A stretch of 64,000 bases of DNA from Flammeovirga sp. OC4 (GTDB lineage: Bacteria > Bacteroidota > Bacteroidia > Cytophagales > Flammeovirgaceae), in NCBI RefSeq assembly GCF_000812565.1, contig NZ_JTAM01000024.1, positions 60,149 through 124,148 of the forward strand, read 5' to 3'. Shown one piece after another: positions 1 through 9,374 of the stretch; position 1 is the first letter of the stretch; each line of letters begins with the position of its first letter. The translations under genes and the position numbers were made by a program. Under the pieces are notes generated by a model, which was not told where the DNA came from, made no database searches, and saw only the letters and a program-made list of their open reading frames with translations.

Positions 1-1561
1 TCGGGTTTTCTCCTGCTTGTTCAAAAGCAATAGGTCGGCTTTTATCCCATCCCTTCAACATCTTATAACCTTCATAAAATACATCTCCATTACCACATTC
101 ATTACCCATTGACCACACAATAACCGCCGACTGATTGCGGTCTCTTTTATACATTCTCTTAATTCGATCTAAGAATGCAGGAGCCCATAATTCTTGATAA
201 GCGGGGTGGTATTCTTTATTGAACTTTCCTTGTAATGCTGCACCAAAACCATGCACTTCAATATTAGCCTCATCACAGATATAAAATCCATTTTCTAGAG
301 CTAACTCATAAAGACGTTCTGGCTGAGGGTAGTGAGAAAAACGAATGGCATTAATATTATGCTCTTTCATTACTCTCAAATCCTTCAACATTGTGGCTTC
401 ATCTACAAAGTGACCTGTTACAGGATGATGTTCATGTAAATTCACTCCTTTTACGTAGACAGGCTGTCCGTTTACTCTTAATTGAGCATTCTTAATATCT
501 ACCGTTCTGAAACCTACTTTCTGATAAGTATGTTCTACCTCATTACCACCTTTATCGATCATTGTTATAAAAGCAGTGTAGACATTTGGTGTTTCAGCCG
601 TCCAAGGTTTTATATTATCGATTTTTGTATGAAGTACTCCTGTCCCTCTTTCAATCGCTACCTTTGATTCATAAATGAATTTCTTTGTCGCTTCATCTTG
701 TAGTTTTACTGCCACATAATAGACATCACTTGAAGTAGCTACTTTAAAGTCCAATACCCCGCCTTTGGTTGTAAGGTCTAATTCAGTCATCAAATCAAAA
801 TCATCCAAGTGTGCTTTAGGTCTAGCCAACAACATCACTTCTCTGTGGATACCGCTTAAACGCCAGAAATCTTGATCTTCTAAATAAGAACCGTCTGAAA
901 AACGATACACTTCTACAGACAAGTCATTCTTTCCTTCTTTCAAATAAGGTGTAATATCAAATTCTGCAGGTGTTTTTGAGCCTTGACTATACCCTACTTT
1001 CTCACCGTTTACCCAAACATAAAAAGCCGAAGCTACACCACCAAAATGCAAAATTACATCATGATTATTCCAAGCATCAGCAACCTCAAATGTGGTCTTA
1101 TACGACCCCACTGAATTTTCTTCTGGTAAAATATATTTCCCTTGATTGTGAGTAGCCTTATCAAGCGTAAATGGATATTTTACGTTAGTATAAATCGGGT
1201 AACCAAACCCTTGTACTTCAATCGATCCAGGAACCGTTATTTCTTTCCAATCTCTAGTATCATAATCTTCATTATAAAAATAATAAGGGCGTTCCGAAGG
1301 AGTTTTAGCATAGCTAAATTTCCATTGTCCATCCAAAGATTGAACTAAAGATGAATTTTTAATTTTCTTAGAAACAACCTCACTCTCTGTTGCAAAAGGA
1401 ATAAAGTGTGCCCTTGGTGCTAGTCTATTCACTTGGAATATAGAAGGGTTTTGCCTCTCCAACTCTTCACTTTCTTGCCACCTTTCTCCTTCATATTTTG
1501 AGTAGGGACTGCAAGCAAATAAACCTGCAGCCAGTACTGCCATTACTATATTTTTTTTCAT
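1..1561 (-). CDS. GH2 beta-galactosidase (LacZ-like), partial, cut by left window edge
   Basis: This is an open frame read leftward from ATG at 1559-1561 to base 2 with no stop, so about 520 N-terminal residues are visible. It starts with a lipoprotein signal (MKKNIVMAVLAAGLFACS), suggesting an outer-membrane or periplasmic lipoprotein. The GH2 order is clear: sugar-binding jelly roll (WKEITVPGSIEVQGFGYPIYTN, with [15 protein letters not shown]), the Ig-like domain, and the first part of the TIM barrel with HEHHPVTG, RFSHYP and the acid/base motif SMGNECGNG. The nucleophile region and the C-terminal small-chain domain lie outside the window. It resembles the GH2 at 49201-52377 through the same jelly-roll motifs. 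It is expected to release terminal beta-galactose (or a close relative) from desulfated oligosaccharides. It sits 179 bp downstream of another GH2 and may be the distal gene of the SusCD block. Confidence 0.9.
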   Translation of the reverse strand, partial: MKKNIVMAVLAAGLFACSPYSKYEGERWQESEELERQNPSIFQVNRLAPRAHFIPFATESEVVSKKIKNSSLVQSLDGQWKFSYAKTPSERPYYFYNEDYDTRDWKEITVPGSIEVQGFGYPIYTNVKYPFTLDKATHNQGKYILPEENSVGSYKTTFEVADAWNNHDVILHFGGVASAFYVWVNGEKVGYSQGSKTPAEFDITPYLKEGKNDLSVEVYRFSDGSYLEDQDFWRLSGIHREVMLLARPKAHLDDFDLMTELDLTTKGGVLDFKVATSSDVYYVAVKLQDEATKKFIYESKVAIERGTGVLHTKIDNIKPWTAETPNVYTAFITMIDKGGNEVEHTYQKVGFRTVDIKNAQLRVNGQPVYVKGVNLHEHHPVTGHFVDEATMLKDLRVMKEHNINAIRFSHYPQPERLYELALENGFYICDEANIEVHGFGAALQGKFNKEYHPAYQELWAPAFLDRIKRMYKRDRNQSAVIVWSMGNECGNGDVFYEGYKMLKGWDKSRPIAFEQAGENP

Positions 1562-1740
1562 GTCAATTTCTCTATTCGATACATTAAATACTTATTACAC
1601 TGAATTAATGTAGTGAGTAAGAACACTACAACGTAATGCCCCTACTATCTTACTTACATTAAATTTTTAAACTATTTAGCTATCGCTATTCTACCGAGGT
1701 TCTGCAATGCCCCGATAAGATCTGAATGATTACTATTTAA

Positions 1741-4305
1741 CTATTGAGCCGTTTCTTGAGTATTCTTTGTAGTTACTTTATAAGTCTCACTCCATTGAGA
1801 GGCAAATCCCCACTGCATTCGCTTTCTCATCTGAACATAATAAGTAGTATTAGGTTTTAGATGAGGGATCTTATAAGTTCCTCTCAAGTTAAACGACATT
1901 TCTTGTACAAACTCACCTTCTTTCGTACCATATCTCACATCGTATAAGAAGTCTGATGGATGAGAGTCATACCCTATGAAAATACAATTCTTACCCCCTT
2001 CCATCTTGAATATAACTGGTGGTAATTCTTCTTCATTTTTCTCAAAAACAAAAGGAAACTTCTCACTTTCACCAAATCCATTGATGGCTACCAATTCGCA
2101 ATCAAACTTCATGTTTTTCTTTAATTGTCCCAATTGAATGTAAGGGTCAATCGTCGGTTCAGTTTCTTTTAATTCTCCATCTTTTCCTTTGTAATACAAT
2201 TTGTATTCTTCAGCATTCCAAACCTTATCAAAAACAATTCGTCCTTTAGCAGTTGAATTTAAAATCGACCTTACATGAGGAACAGCTGGTACAGAGAAAT
2301 ACTGATTGATATTAAAAATATCATAACCTAAAGCATCTGTCACTTCTACTTTCAATAGGGCAACATCAGTGTTTTTAATCCAATTAAAAGGCACCTTTAA
2401 TTGCTTACCTCCTGGATAAATATTAGGTAGTTTTTTGGATGTCGAAGTCAATTCATTTCCTTCTTTATCAAACGTTGTTACTACTAAATTATAATCAATT
2501 AACTCATATGCAGGAAGTCCTTTATCAGGCCTTGGCTGTAACACTATTTGGCTTAGTTGTACATCTTTTACAAGGTCCTTGTGCTCTACAAATAAAGTAT
2601 CAAACGGTGCATATTGTTCTCTAAAATGATAATACGCTCTTTTCTTTTGTCTGTAAGTATTGACCAATCCCCAAGCTCTATTTTGAGACTCTGTTGTCGC
2701 CCAGCCTGTACCGCCATGCCACATACTTCTGTAATCATTGAGTGTCCAAAGAGAAGCACCTACACAATAGTCTTTTCCTCTCATTTGATCAAGCATTTTC
2801 TTACCCTCAACGGTCCCTTCGTTTGGAAATTCGCTCGTTAATCGTCCTCCATACTCACTCATAAAAATGGGCTTATTCGGGAAGTTTTTATGACATTTTT
2901 TTAATGCATTACCCCATCCACCATAAATATTCAACATCACTAAATCACAATATTGTGATGCATCATCTTTCTGGTTTTGTGCAGAGTGCGAAACGTATAC
3001 CGCTAATCTTGATGCATCTAGTTTTTTCACATGGTCAATTGCCGATTTCACATATTCATTGACCAAAGGGTTTGCCGAACGATAGCCAATCTCATTGCCA
3101 ACACTCCAACCAATAACTGATGGATGATTGTACTTTGTGGAGATCATTGTTTCTAACCAAGCTTTTGGCATTGGATGATTAGGATCTACCCATTTGTCTT
3201 TCCCCCAAAGTGCTACTTCTTCAAAAGTCATGATACCGTTCTCATCCAATAAGTCAAGGTACTCTTTGGGCAAAGGCAAGTGGCTCACACGGGCAAAGTT
3301 GGCTCCTAAACTTTTCATCAAAGCGATGTCTTCTAAAATACGCTCTCTTCCTAACGTATTACCGGTAAAGCGATCATCTGGAACAACATTGAACCCTAAT
3401 GGTCTGAAGTTTTTACCATTTAAGTGCAACTCCATTCCTACTACCTCTAATTTTCTGATACCAAATCGCTCTGTTTGCTCCTGAATCTTGTGATCTCCAT
3501 CAAAAACAGAAACTTTAGAAAGGTATAAATTGGGGTGGTTGTAATCCCAAAGTTTCACATGTTTTTTAGATAATGTGAAGTTGATGTCAATATCTTTTGT
3601 CTCCCCATTGCCTACGATAATATTTCCTTTCTTTCTGGCAATTACTTTTGAAGGGTTATCCTTGCTTACTACTTCAATCTCAAAAGTCAATGCTTTCTCC
3701 TCCGATTGATCGTTTTCGAATTCCAAATTCATCGCAATGGAAGCCGTACCTTTCTTAAGATTAGGCGCTGCGATTACTTTCTGAGCAACTAATCTTGACT
3801 TATCCGTAATTGCTAGATGTACAGGGCGACGAATGCCTCCCCAATTCCAGATGGCTCCTCTTTTGAAAGTATTATCTACTCTCAATACCAAATCGTTAGG
3901 TCTGTCTGTACGAAGCTTATCCGTGATTTTGTATTCAAATGGAAGGAAACCAAAAGGATTAGTTCCTAACTTTTCTCCGTTCAACCAAACCGTAGCTTCA
4001 TTGTAAACCGATTCAAAATAAAGGCGTACTAATTTGTCTTTTAAATTTTCTTCTGCCTCAAATGTAGTATGGTACCACGCTACACCTGAGAAATTGGCGT
4101 ATTCGTTTTCGGTATCCCAGTTGCCTGGAACTTCCAACTTTCCCCATTCTTGTGATTGAGGCTGAAGAAACCATTCATTGGCTAAGCCTTTGTTGTAACG
4201 GTCAATTTTAAAATCCCAAAGACCGTTCAACGATACTATTTCCTGAGCAAATCCCTGCCCAAGTCCTAGTAGCAGTAAAACACTTGTTAAGATATTTCTC
4301 ATCAT
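1741..4305 (-). CDS. GH2 family exo-glycosidase, secreted, with C-terminal Fn3-like domains
   Basis: The protein has 854 residues with a Sec signal peptide (about residues 1-20, cleavage near GFAQ). The GH2 sugar-binding domain spans about 25-170 (LNGLWDFKIDR, VPGNWDT, NWGGIRRPV), the Ig-like domain about 175-285, and the TIM barrel about 290-560. The acid/base is Glu405 in WSVGNEIGY and the nucleophile is Glu484 in FMSEYGG. The last 180 residues look like fibronectin type III-like strands (FGESEKFPFVF, LKPNTTYYVQMRKR), which is unusual compared with LacZ-type GH2s. Family members act as beta-galactosidases, glucuronidases or related enzymes; the sugar specificity cannot be read here. It begins 2 bp after the sulfatase stop at 4308, so it is very likely co-transcribed and works on desulfated oligosaccharides in the periplasm. 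Confidence 0.9.
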   Translation of the reverse strand: MMRNILTSVLLLLGLGQGFAQEIVSLNGLWDFKIDRYNKGLANEWFLQPQSQEWGKLEVPGNWDTENEYANFSGVAWYHTTFEAEENLKDKLVRLYFESVYNEATVWLNGEKLGTNPFGFLPFEYKITDKLRTDRPNDLVLRVDNTFKRGAIWNWGGIRRPVHLAITDKSRLVAQKVIAAPNLKKGTASIAMNLEFENDQSEEKALTFEIEVVSKDNPSKVIARKKGNIIVGNGETKDIDINFTLSKKHVKLWDYNHPNLYLSKVSVFDGDHKIQEQTERFGIRKLEVVGMELHLNGKNFRPLGFNVVPDDRFTGNTLGRERILEDIALMKSLGANFARVSHLPLPKEYLDLLDENGIMTFEEVALWGKDKWVDPNHPMPKAWLETMISTKYNHPSVIGWSVGNEIGYRSANPLVNEYVKSAIDHVKKLDASRLAVYVSHSAQNQKDDASQYCDLVMLNIYGGWGNALKKCHKNFPNKPIFMSEYGGRLTSEFPNEGTVEGKKMLDQMRGKDYCVGASLWTLNDYRSMWHGGTGWATTESQNRAWGLVNTYRQKKRAYYHFREQYAPFDTLFVEHKDLVKDVQLSQIVLQPRPDKGLPAYELIDYNLVVTTFDKEGNELTSTSKKLPNIYPGGKQLKVPFNWIKNTDVALLKVEVTDALGYDIFNINQYFSVPAVPHVRSILNSTAKGRIVFDKVWNAEEYKLYYKGKDGELKETEPTIDPYIQLGQLKKNMKFDCELVAINGFGESEKFPFVFEKNEEELPPVIFKMEGGKNCIFIGYDSHPSDFLYDVRYGTKEGEFVQEMSFNLRGTYKIPHLKPNTTYYVQMRKRMQWGFASQWSETYKVTTKNTQETAQ

Positions 4306-4307
4306 TG

Positions 4308-5894
4308 TTAGTTTAGTTTCTTTTTATTCTTTTTCTTTTTTGCAGGCCATTCTTCTACAAAATGGTCTGTCATCCATTGTTGATATGCTTTGGTATATTT
4401 GCTTGCCTTTTCAGGGTATTGATCAATGATATTTTCCTCTTCTAGTGGGTCCGATTTCATGTTGAATAACATCCACTCTGACTTCCTTCTTTTTACCATT
4501 TTCCAATCTCCTTGTCGAAGTCCTTTATTTCCTTCGTGCTCCCAAAAAAGCATCCTGTCTTGATCTGTTTCCTCTCCTCTAGCTAAAGTTAAGATACTCT
4601 CGCCTTCTGTTGGGTAAATAGTATTACCTTGATAAGAAGTCGGGTAACTTGCCCCTGCCAATTCTAAACAAGTGGTCATCACATCAATAATATGTGCCGG
4701 CTGCGTATTTAGACCTTTCTTCACTTTCATACTTTTAGGAAAATGAGCAATAAATGGTGTTCTAATTCCACCTTCCATTGTTTCTCTCTTCCACAATTTA
4801 AAAGGAGTATTACTCACATTAGCCCAATGCCCGTACGACTCAAAAGAATCTCTTCCTCCTGGCGTAACTCCTTTAGATCGATTGACCATTTGATGACATC
4901 CTCCATTATCTGACAAGAAGAAAATGACAGTGTTATCGTACATTTTTTCTTGCTTTAGGTAATCCATCAACTTTCCAATATTTTGATCCAATCGATCCAC
5001 TTGGGCCGCATAAACACTCATTTTGTGTGCTTCTGCTTTCGTGTCTTTCAATTCATTCCATTTTGGATGTTCTCCTTCTGTTATTTCTAGGTTTTCAGGA
5101 AAAATACCTAGCGCTTTTTGTTTCGCAAATCGCTTTTCTCGAATGGCCTCGTAACCTACCTCATATTTGCCTTTATACTTTTCAATATCTTCAGGTAAAG
5201 CTTGTAATGGAAAATGAGGAGCTATCTGTGCCATGTATAAAAAGAAAGGTTTATGGTCACCTTTAGCTTCGTCTATAAATTGGATGGCCTCATCAGTGAA
5301 ATTATTTGTCGAATAGAAAGTGTCGGGGTTTTCTTTGGTCTTCACACCATTCTTATACACTTCTCTATTTAAGAATTTTGTAGGGTAAAAGTAAACACCT
5401 CCACCAGCTGGAATACCATAAAAGTCTTCAAATCCTCTTTCATTAGGCCAATGTTCTTGATCATCGCCTAAATGCCATTTTCCTGACATGATGGTATGAT
5501 AACCATTTTCTTTCAAAACCTCTGCCACTGTCACTGTGTTCTTGGAAAGGTAACCTTTATAACCTGGTTTTCCCCAGTCTTCCACCAAATGCCCAACACC
5601 TGTTTGATGAGCATACAACCCTGTCAATAATGAAGCTCTTGAAGGAGCACAACGAGGAGTGTTATAAAAATTGGTAAACAACGTTCCATCAGAAGCCAAC
5701 TGATCTAGGTTAGGTGTGTTGATTTCACCTCCAGTACACCCTAGATCTGAGAAACCCATATCGTCTGCTAAAATCACGATAATATTAGGCTTCTTTGGCA
5801 ATTCACTCTTTCTATTACCATCCTTCACACTACAGGAGAAGGATAGTAATAATAGAATTGGTAATAATTTAATTAAGTCACTCGTAGTTTTCAT
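4308..5894 (-). CDS. Family S1 sulfatase, lipoprotein
   Basis: This 528-residue member of the alkaline phosphatase superfamily (sulfatase family S1) has a lipoprotein signal ending at Cys21 (LLSFSC). The metal ligands Asp44-Asp45 (ADDMG) and the formylglycine motif Cys82-Ala-Pro-Ser-Arg (RCAPSRASLLTG) are intact, followed by GKWHLG and the second metal site in FFLSDNGG. A formylglycine-generating enzyme must convert Cys82 for activity. The tail is Lys-rich. It is predicted to remove sulfate esters from an algal glycan in the periplasm or at the cell surface; the ester position cannot be deduced. It is 1 bp from the preceding sulfatase and 2 bp from the following GH2, a tight operon arrangement. 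Confidence 0.93.
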   Translation of the reverse strand: MKTTSDLIKLLPILLLLSFSCSVKDGNRKSELPKKPNIIVILADDMGFSDLGCTGGEINTPNLDQLASDGTLFTNFYNTPRCAPSRASLLTGLYAHQTGVGHLVEDWGKPGYKGYLSKNTVTVAEVLKENGYHTIMSGKWHLGDDQEHWPNERGFEDFYGIPAGGGVYFYPTKFLNREVYKNGVKTKENPDTFYSTNNFTDEAIQFIDEAKGDHKPFFLYMAQIAPHFPLQALPEDIEKYKGKYEVGYEAIREKRFAKQKALGIFPENLEITEGEHPKWNELKDTKAEAHKMSVYAAQVDRLDQNIGKLMDYLKQEKMYDNTVIFFLSDNGGCHQMVNRSKGVTPGGRDSFESYGHWANVSNTPFKLWKRETMEGGIRTPFIAHFPKSMKVKKGLNTQPAHIIDVMTTCLELAGASYPTSYQGNTIYPTEGESILTLARGEETDQDRMLFWEHEGNKGLRQGDWKMVKRRKSEWMLFNMKSDPLEEENIIDQYPEKASKYTKAYQQWMTDHFVEEWPAKKKKNKKKLN

Positions 5895-5895
5895 C

Positions 5896-7320
5896 CTATT
5901 TTTGAGTCTTGAGTTTCTTCAATTGACCAGGACTTGTGATCGATGGTTTACGATTTTCAAAAAGATCTCCATAAGCATATCTTTTTACTTCAGTCCATCC
6001 GGCTGTACCAGGCCACGCTGCAGGAATTACATCATTTTCCCAATCTGTTAAATTCTTCAACAACTGCCCTTCAACTTTTGGTAATTCAGCATTTAACACC
6101 TTTTGTTCTGAAATGTCATCCTCTAAATTGTAAACCACATGACCAACACCTTCTGCCTTCACTAATTTATAATTTTTATAACGAGCGGCCTTCCAATCTC
6201 CAATTCTCCAATACAATTCATCATGAGGCATTCCTTCTTTTGTACCTTTCACGTAAGGCAATAAATCCACACCGTCAAGTGCCTTAGGCGTTTTGTCAAT
6301 ACCTGCCGCTTTCAAAATAGTAGGCATCACATCCAATGTAGAAGTTAACCCATCATAAGTAACGCCTCCTTTTACTTGTCCTTTCCAATACATTAAGTAA
6401 GGTACTCGGTGTCCTCCTTCAAACTCATACCCTTTATTGGCTTTTAATGGGCTGTTATCTCCGTTGCCCGTTCCACCATTATCGCTAAAGAAAAAGACGA
6501 TGGTATTTTCTTCCAATCCTTCCTCTTTCAACGTCTTCATTACATCGCCAATAGCTTCATCTAAAGAATACGTCATCGCTGCTACTTTTTGTCGAGGGTG
6601 ATCTTTAAATTTCTCCAAATCTTCCTCTTTAGCTTGTAAAGGTGTATGCACGGCATTGAAAGACAATAAAGCTAAGAAAGGTGTTTCGCTTTTTTTATTG
6701 TCACGGATAAAGTCAATCGCTCTATCGGCCAATACATCTGTTAAATAGCCTTCGAAGGCCTCGTGTTTACCATTATGATTAATATGTGTAGAAGTCTTAT
6801 CTGCTGCATCGTATTTATCAGGGTTAAAGAAATAACCTCTGTGCCCTCCTAAGAAACCATAGAATTCATCAAAACCTCTGCTATTGGGGTGGAAATAGTC
6901 TTGTGTTCCTAAATGCCACTTTCCAAAAAGTGCGGTATTATAACCTTTTGTCTTTAAGACATCTGCCATGGTAACCTCTGTAGTATCCATACCAAATTTA
7001 CCGTATAAAAAGTTATTTTCATGACCAAATCGGTGTTGGTATCTACCAGTAAGTAACCCCGCTCTTGAGGGACTACAAACCGAACATGTAGTATGGGCAT
7101 CCGTAAAAACTACGCCACCGCTTGCCAAATTATCCAAGTGAGGTGTAGGAATATTTTTGGAACCTTGAAAGCCAAAATCTGCATAACCTGCATCATCTGC
7201 AAGGAAAATCACAACATTGGGTAACTTCTCTTCTTTGACCTTAGAAGTTTCTTTTTGCGTCTTTTGACAAGAGGAAAACAATAGGATTCCTACTGATAAA
7301 TACGATATAAATTTCTTCAT
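5896..7320 (-). CDS. Family S1 sulfatase, lipoprotein
   Basis: The protein has 474 residues with a lipoprotein signal (GILLFSSC, Cys18). Catalytic features are Asp42-Asp43 in LADDAGYADFG, the formylglycine motif Cys82-Ser-Pro-Ser-Arg (CSVCSPSRAGLLTG), GKWHLGT and FFFSDNGGTG. It also carries the segment GFDEFYGFLGGHRGYF, common in secreted polysaccharide sulfatases of marine Bacteroidota. It is predicted to hydrolyse a sulfate ester of the target galactan. It lies 24 bp after the sulfatase at 7345 and 1 bp before the one at 4308, within a run of three consecutive sulfatase genes downstream of SusCD. The three are dissimilar to each other outside the catalytic motifs, which suggests they attack different sulfate positions rather than being recent duplicates. 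Confidence 0.93.
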   Translation of the reverse strand: MKKFISYLSVGILLFSSCQKTQKETSKVKEEKLPNVVIFLADDAGYADFGFQGSKNIPTPHLDNLASGGVVFTDAHTTCSVCSPSRAGLLTGRYQHRFGHENNFLYGKFGMDTTEVTMADVLKTKGYNTALFGKWHLGTQDYFHPNSRGFDEFYGFLGGHRGYFFNPDKYDAADKTSTHINHNGKHEAFEGYLTDVLADRAIDFIRDNKKSETPFLALLSFNAVHTPLQAKEEDLEKFKDHPRQKVAAMTYSLDEAIGDVMKTLKEEGLEENTIVFFFSDNGGTGNGDNSPLKANKGYEFEGGHRVPYLMYWKGQVKGGVTYDGLTSTLDVMPTILKAAGIDKTPKALDGVDLLPYVKGTKEGMPHDELYWRIGDWKAARYKNYKLVKAEGVGHVVYNLEDDISEQKVLNAELPKVEGQLLKNLTDWENDVIPAAWPGTAGWTEVKRYAYGDLFENRKPSITSPGQLKKLKTQK

Positions 7321-7344
7321 GATTATTAATTTTCAAATGCTTGG

Positions 7345-9273
7345 TTAATAATTAGAGTTCATAATTTCAAGAGCTTGAGATGCACTATTAATCGCGTTAT
7401 AAATCTCGTGCTTTCTGTTAAGTTTTGCTCGTTCTTTTAAAGAAGTAGTCACATATCTAAATGTCTTTTCAAAGGCTTTGTACTCTGAAATTGGCATCAT
7501 CTGAACTGCTCTTACAGCATGCCATGCTATGAATGCGTTGTCCGATTTGCCATGATTTTCTAGTACTTTTTTGGCTTTTATATCATGTTTCATTCGATAT
7601 AAAATTGTTGCTGCTTCTATTTGGTTAAATGGATTTTCATCTTCAAGAAGCTTTTCAATTTTTGGCAAGTCTTCCTGATCCAATTCCTGTGCTCTCAGCC
7701 CTACCAATGCCCAATAACGTTGCATTGATACAGTGGAAGCCAAATAGGCCAATTGTTTGTCCTTGTAGTAATGGCCTCTTCCAGAAAGTTCAGCTACATA
7801 AAGTATGTTTTCCAAAGGATACACTTTATCGTCTGCCATTGCTTCAAACGGATTGCTTCCTTTTGCTAAACGGTCCATCTGTCCTGCAGGGATAAAATGT
7901 AAATCTCTCTGGTTCAATATTTCATTTTTATTTATTGATCTGAATTTTGCCAACACATTCTGATACTCTTCCTCATTCGACAGATCATTTACATTCCATT
8001 TGTCCTTTTGATTATCAAATAACCACTCTCCTTTTTTTCCTGCTCCTAGTACTTGATATTGAACATTATCCAATGTTTTTTCCTTTGTATCCTTGTGCAT
8101 TTTCTTCAAAATATCTGCATTGTCAGAATACTTGTGCCATTGCACAATAGGGTAATCGGTCATATAATTTCTTACGTAAGTGTATCTACCATCTGTCACC
8201 GTTCTCACTTGATCAATCACTTCTCCGCAACCATCACGACCTCCCCACACATACTGACGTTGGTAGTCTTGACCAAAAATATTTTCACCCTGCATATACT
8301 GAGGTTTTTCAACTCCTGCCAAAGACAACACCGATGGTGCTAAATCCTCAAACGAAATGACTCTATTCTCAAATTCCTCTTTTTCTGCTGCAAGTAGATG
8401 TTTATATTTTTGGGGAATGTGCACAAACATTGGTACTTGATGTCCTAAGTTCAAACCCGCTCCTTTGAATCGGGGTAAGCCTTCTCCATGATCCGCAAAT
8501 ACAAAAATGATTGTGTTGTCAAAAAGTCCGTCCTCTTTTAAGCGATTGATGATTTCTCCGATCTTTTTATCTGTCAGTGTAATACAATCATACATTCTTG
8601 CCATATAAGACCTCATTTCATCATTGTCAGCATAAAATGGAGGTAACTCAATACTTTCTGGTTTTGTGAGCTCTACTTCCGATAAAACATTTCTAACTTT
8701 TTTCTCATAAAAAGCATGAGGGTTGACCATGGTGTAAGACTCATGAGATGTCATTAGATTAAAAACGGAGAAAAAGGGTTGTTTGCTATCGGTTCTATCC
8801 CACCATCCTGTTTTACCTTTACTAAAGTCCCAGGCTTCTTTTACTTTATTTTTTTCTTCTGCTAAGTTGTAATCTGTTTTATTATTATTCGTTGTAAAAT
8901 AACCCGCTTTCTTTAAGTAGTAGGGAAATGCTTTGACATCAGAGGGTATTTCTATTGTACTTCTATGATTGGCTGTCCCTAATCGATTGGCATGAACACC
9001 CGTAATGATACATGACCTTGATGGCGAACAAACTGTTGCAGTAGAAAAAGCATTATTCATCTTGAAACCTTCTCTTGCTAAAGCGTCCATATTCGGTGTT
9101 TTTGCCTGTTTATTGCCATAAGCACCTATAAAATGAGGAGAAGTATCCTCTAGTGTAATCCAAAGAATATTAGGTTTTGGATTATTCTCCTCATTGGGAA
9201 GAGATGTAGAATTGCCAGCGCAAGACCACATTAAAAAACATAAAAAGTAAAGTAAATATCTAACAATATGCAT
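7345..9273 (-). CDS. Family S1 sulfatase (Glu-Asp variant) with C-terminal helical extension, lipoprotein
   Basis: The protein has 642 residues with a lipoprotein signal (FLMWSC, Cys18). The first metal site reads Glu42-Asp43 (TLEDTSPHFIGAYG) instead of the usual Asp-Asp, as in the N-sulfoglucosamine sulfohydrolase-like branch of S1. The formylglycine motif is Cys82-Ser-Pro-Ser-Arg (TVCSPSRSCIITG), followed by GTANHRS; a second metal site is seen in FVFADHGEG. Residues from about 470 form an extra helical segment (GLRAQELDQEDLPKIEKLL, HAVRAVQMM) that resembles HEAT-like repeats. It is a close paralogue of the sulfatase at 33485-35395, sharing the Glu-Asp variant, NHRS and the extension. A terminator-like hairpin separates it from SusD, so it may be read at a lower level than SusCD. 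Confidence 0.92.
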   Translation of the reverse strand: MHIVRYLLYFLCFLMWSCAGNSTSLPNEENNPKPNILWITLEDTSPHFIGAYGNKQAKTPNMDALAREGFKMNNAFSTATVCSPSRSCIITGVHANRLGTANHRSTIEIPSDVKAFPYYLKKAGYFTTNNNKTDYNLAEEKNKVKEAWDFSKGKTGWWDRTDSKQPFFSVFNLMTSHESYTMVNPHAFYEKKVRNVLSEVELTKPESIELPPFYADNDEMRSYMARMYDCITLTDKKIGEIINRLKEDGLFDNTIIFVFADHGEGLPRFKGAGLNLGHQVPMFVHIPQKYKHLLAAEKEEFENRVISFEDLAPSVLSLAGVEKPQYMQGENIFGQDYQRQYVWGGRDGCGEVIDQVRTVTDGRYTYVRNYMTDYPIVQWHKYSDNADILKKMHKDTKEKTLDNVQYQVLGAGKKGEWLFDNQKDKWNVNDLSNEEEYQNVLAKFRSINKNEILNQRDLHFIPAGQMDRLAKGSNPFEAMADDKVYPLENILYVAELSGRGHYYKDKQLAYLASTVSMQRYWALVGLRAQELDQEDLPKIEKLLEDENPFNQIEAATILYRMKHDIKAKKVLENHGKSDNAFIAWHAVRAVQMMPISEYKAFEKTFRYVTTSLKERAKLNRKHEIYNAINSASQALEIMNSNY

Positions 9274-9317
9274 AGTTTAAATTTGTATCCAATTCTTGAT
9301 TTCTTATCAGGTTTTTA

Positions 9318-9348
9318 AAAACAAGGAGCCTAAGAAGCTCCTTGTTTT
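9318..9348 (-). terminator. Intra-operon terminator or attenuator after SusD
   Basis: A 12-bp perfect stem, AAAACAAGGAGC (9318-9329) and GCTCCTTGTTTT (9337-9348), has a 7-base loop and a T run on the leftward transcript. It lies between the susD stop (9375) and the next sulfatase start (9273), so it may attenuate read-through and give SusCD higher expression than the enzymes. Confidence 0.7.
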
Positions 9349-9374
9349 TTCTACTTTTTTACCTTAAAAAATTA

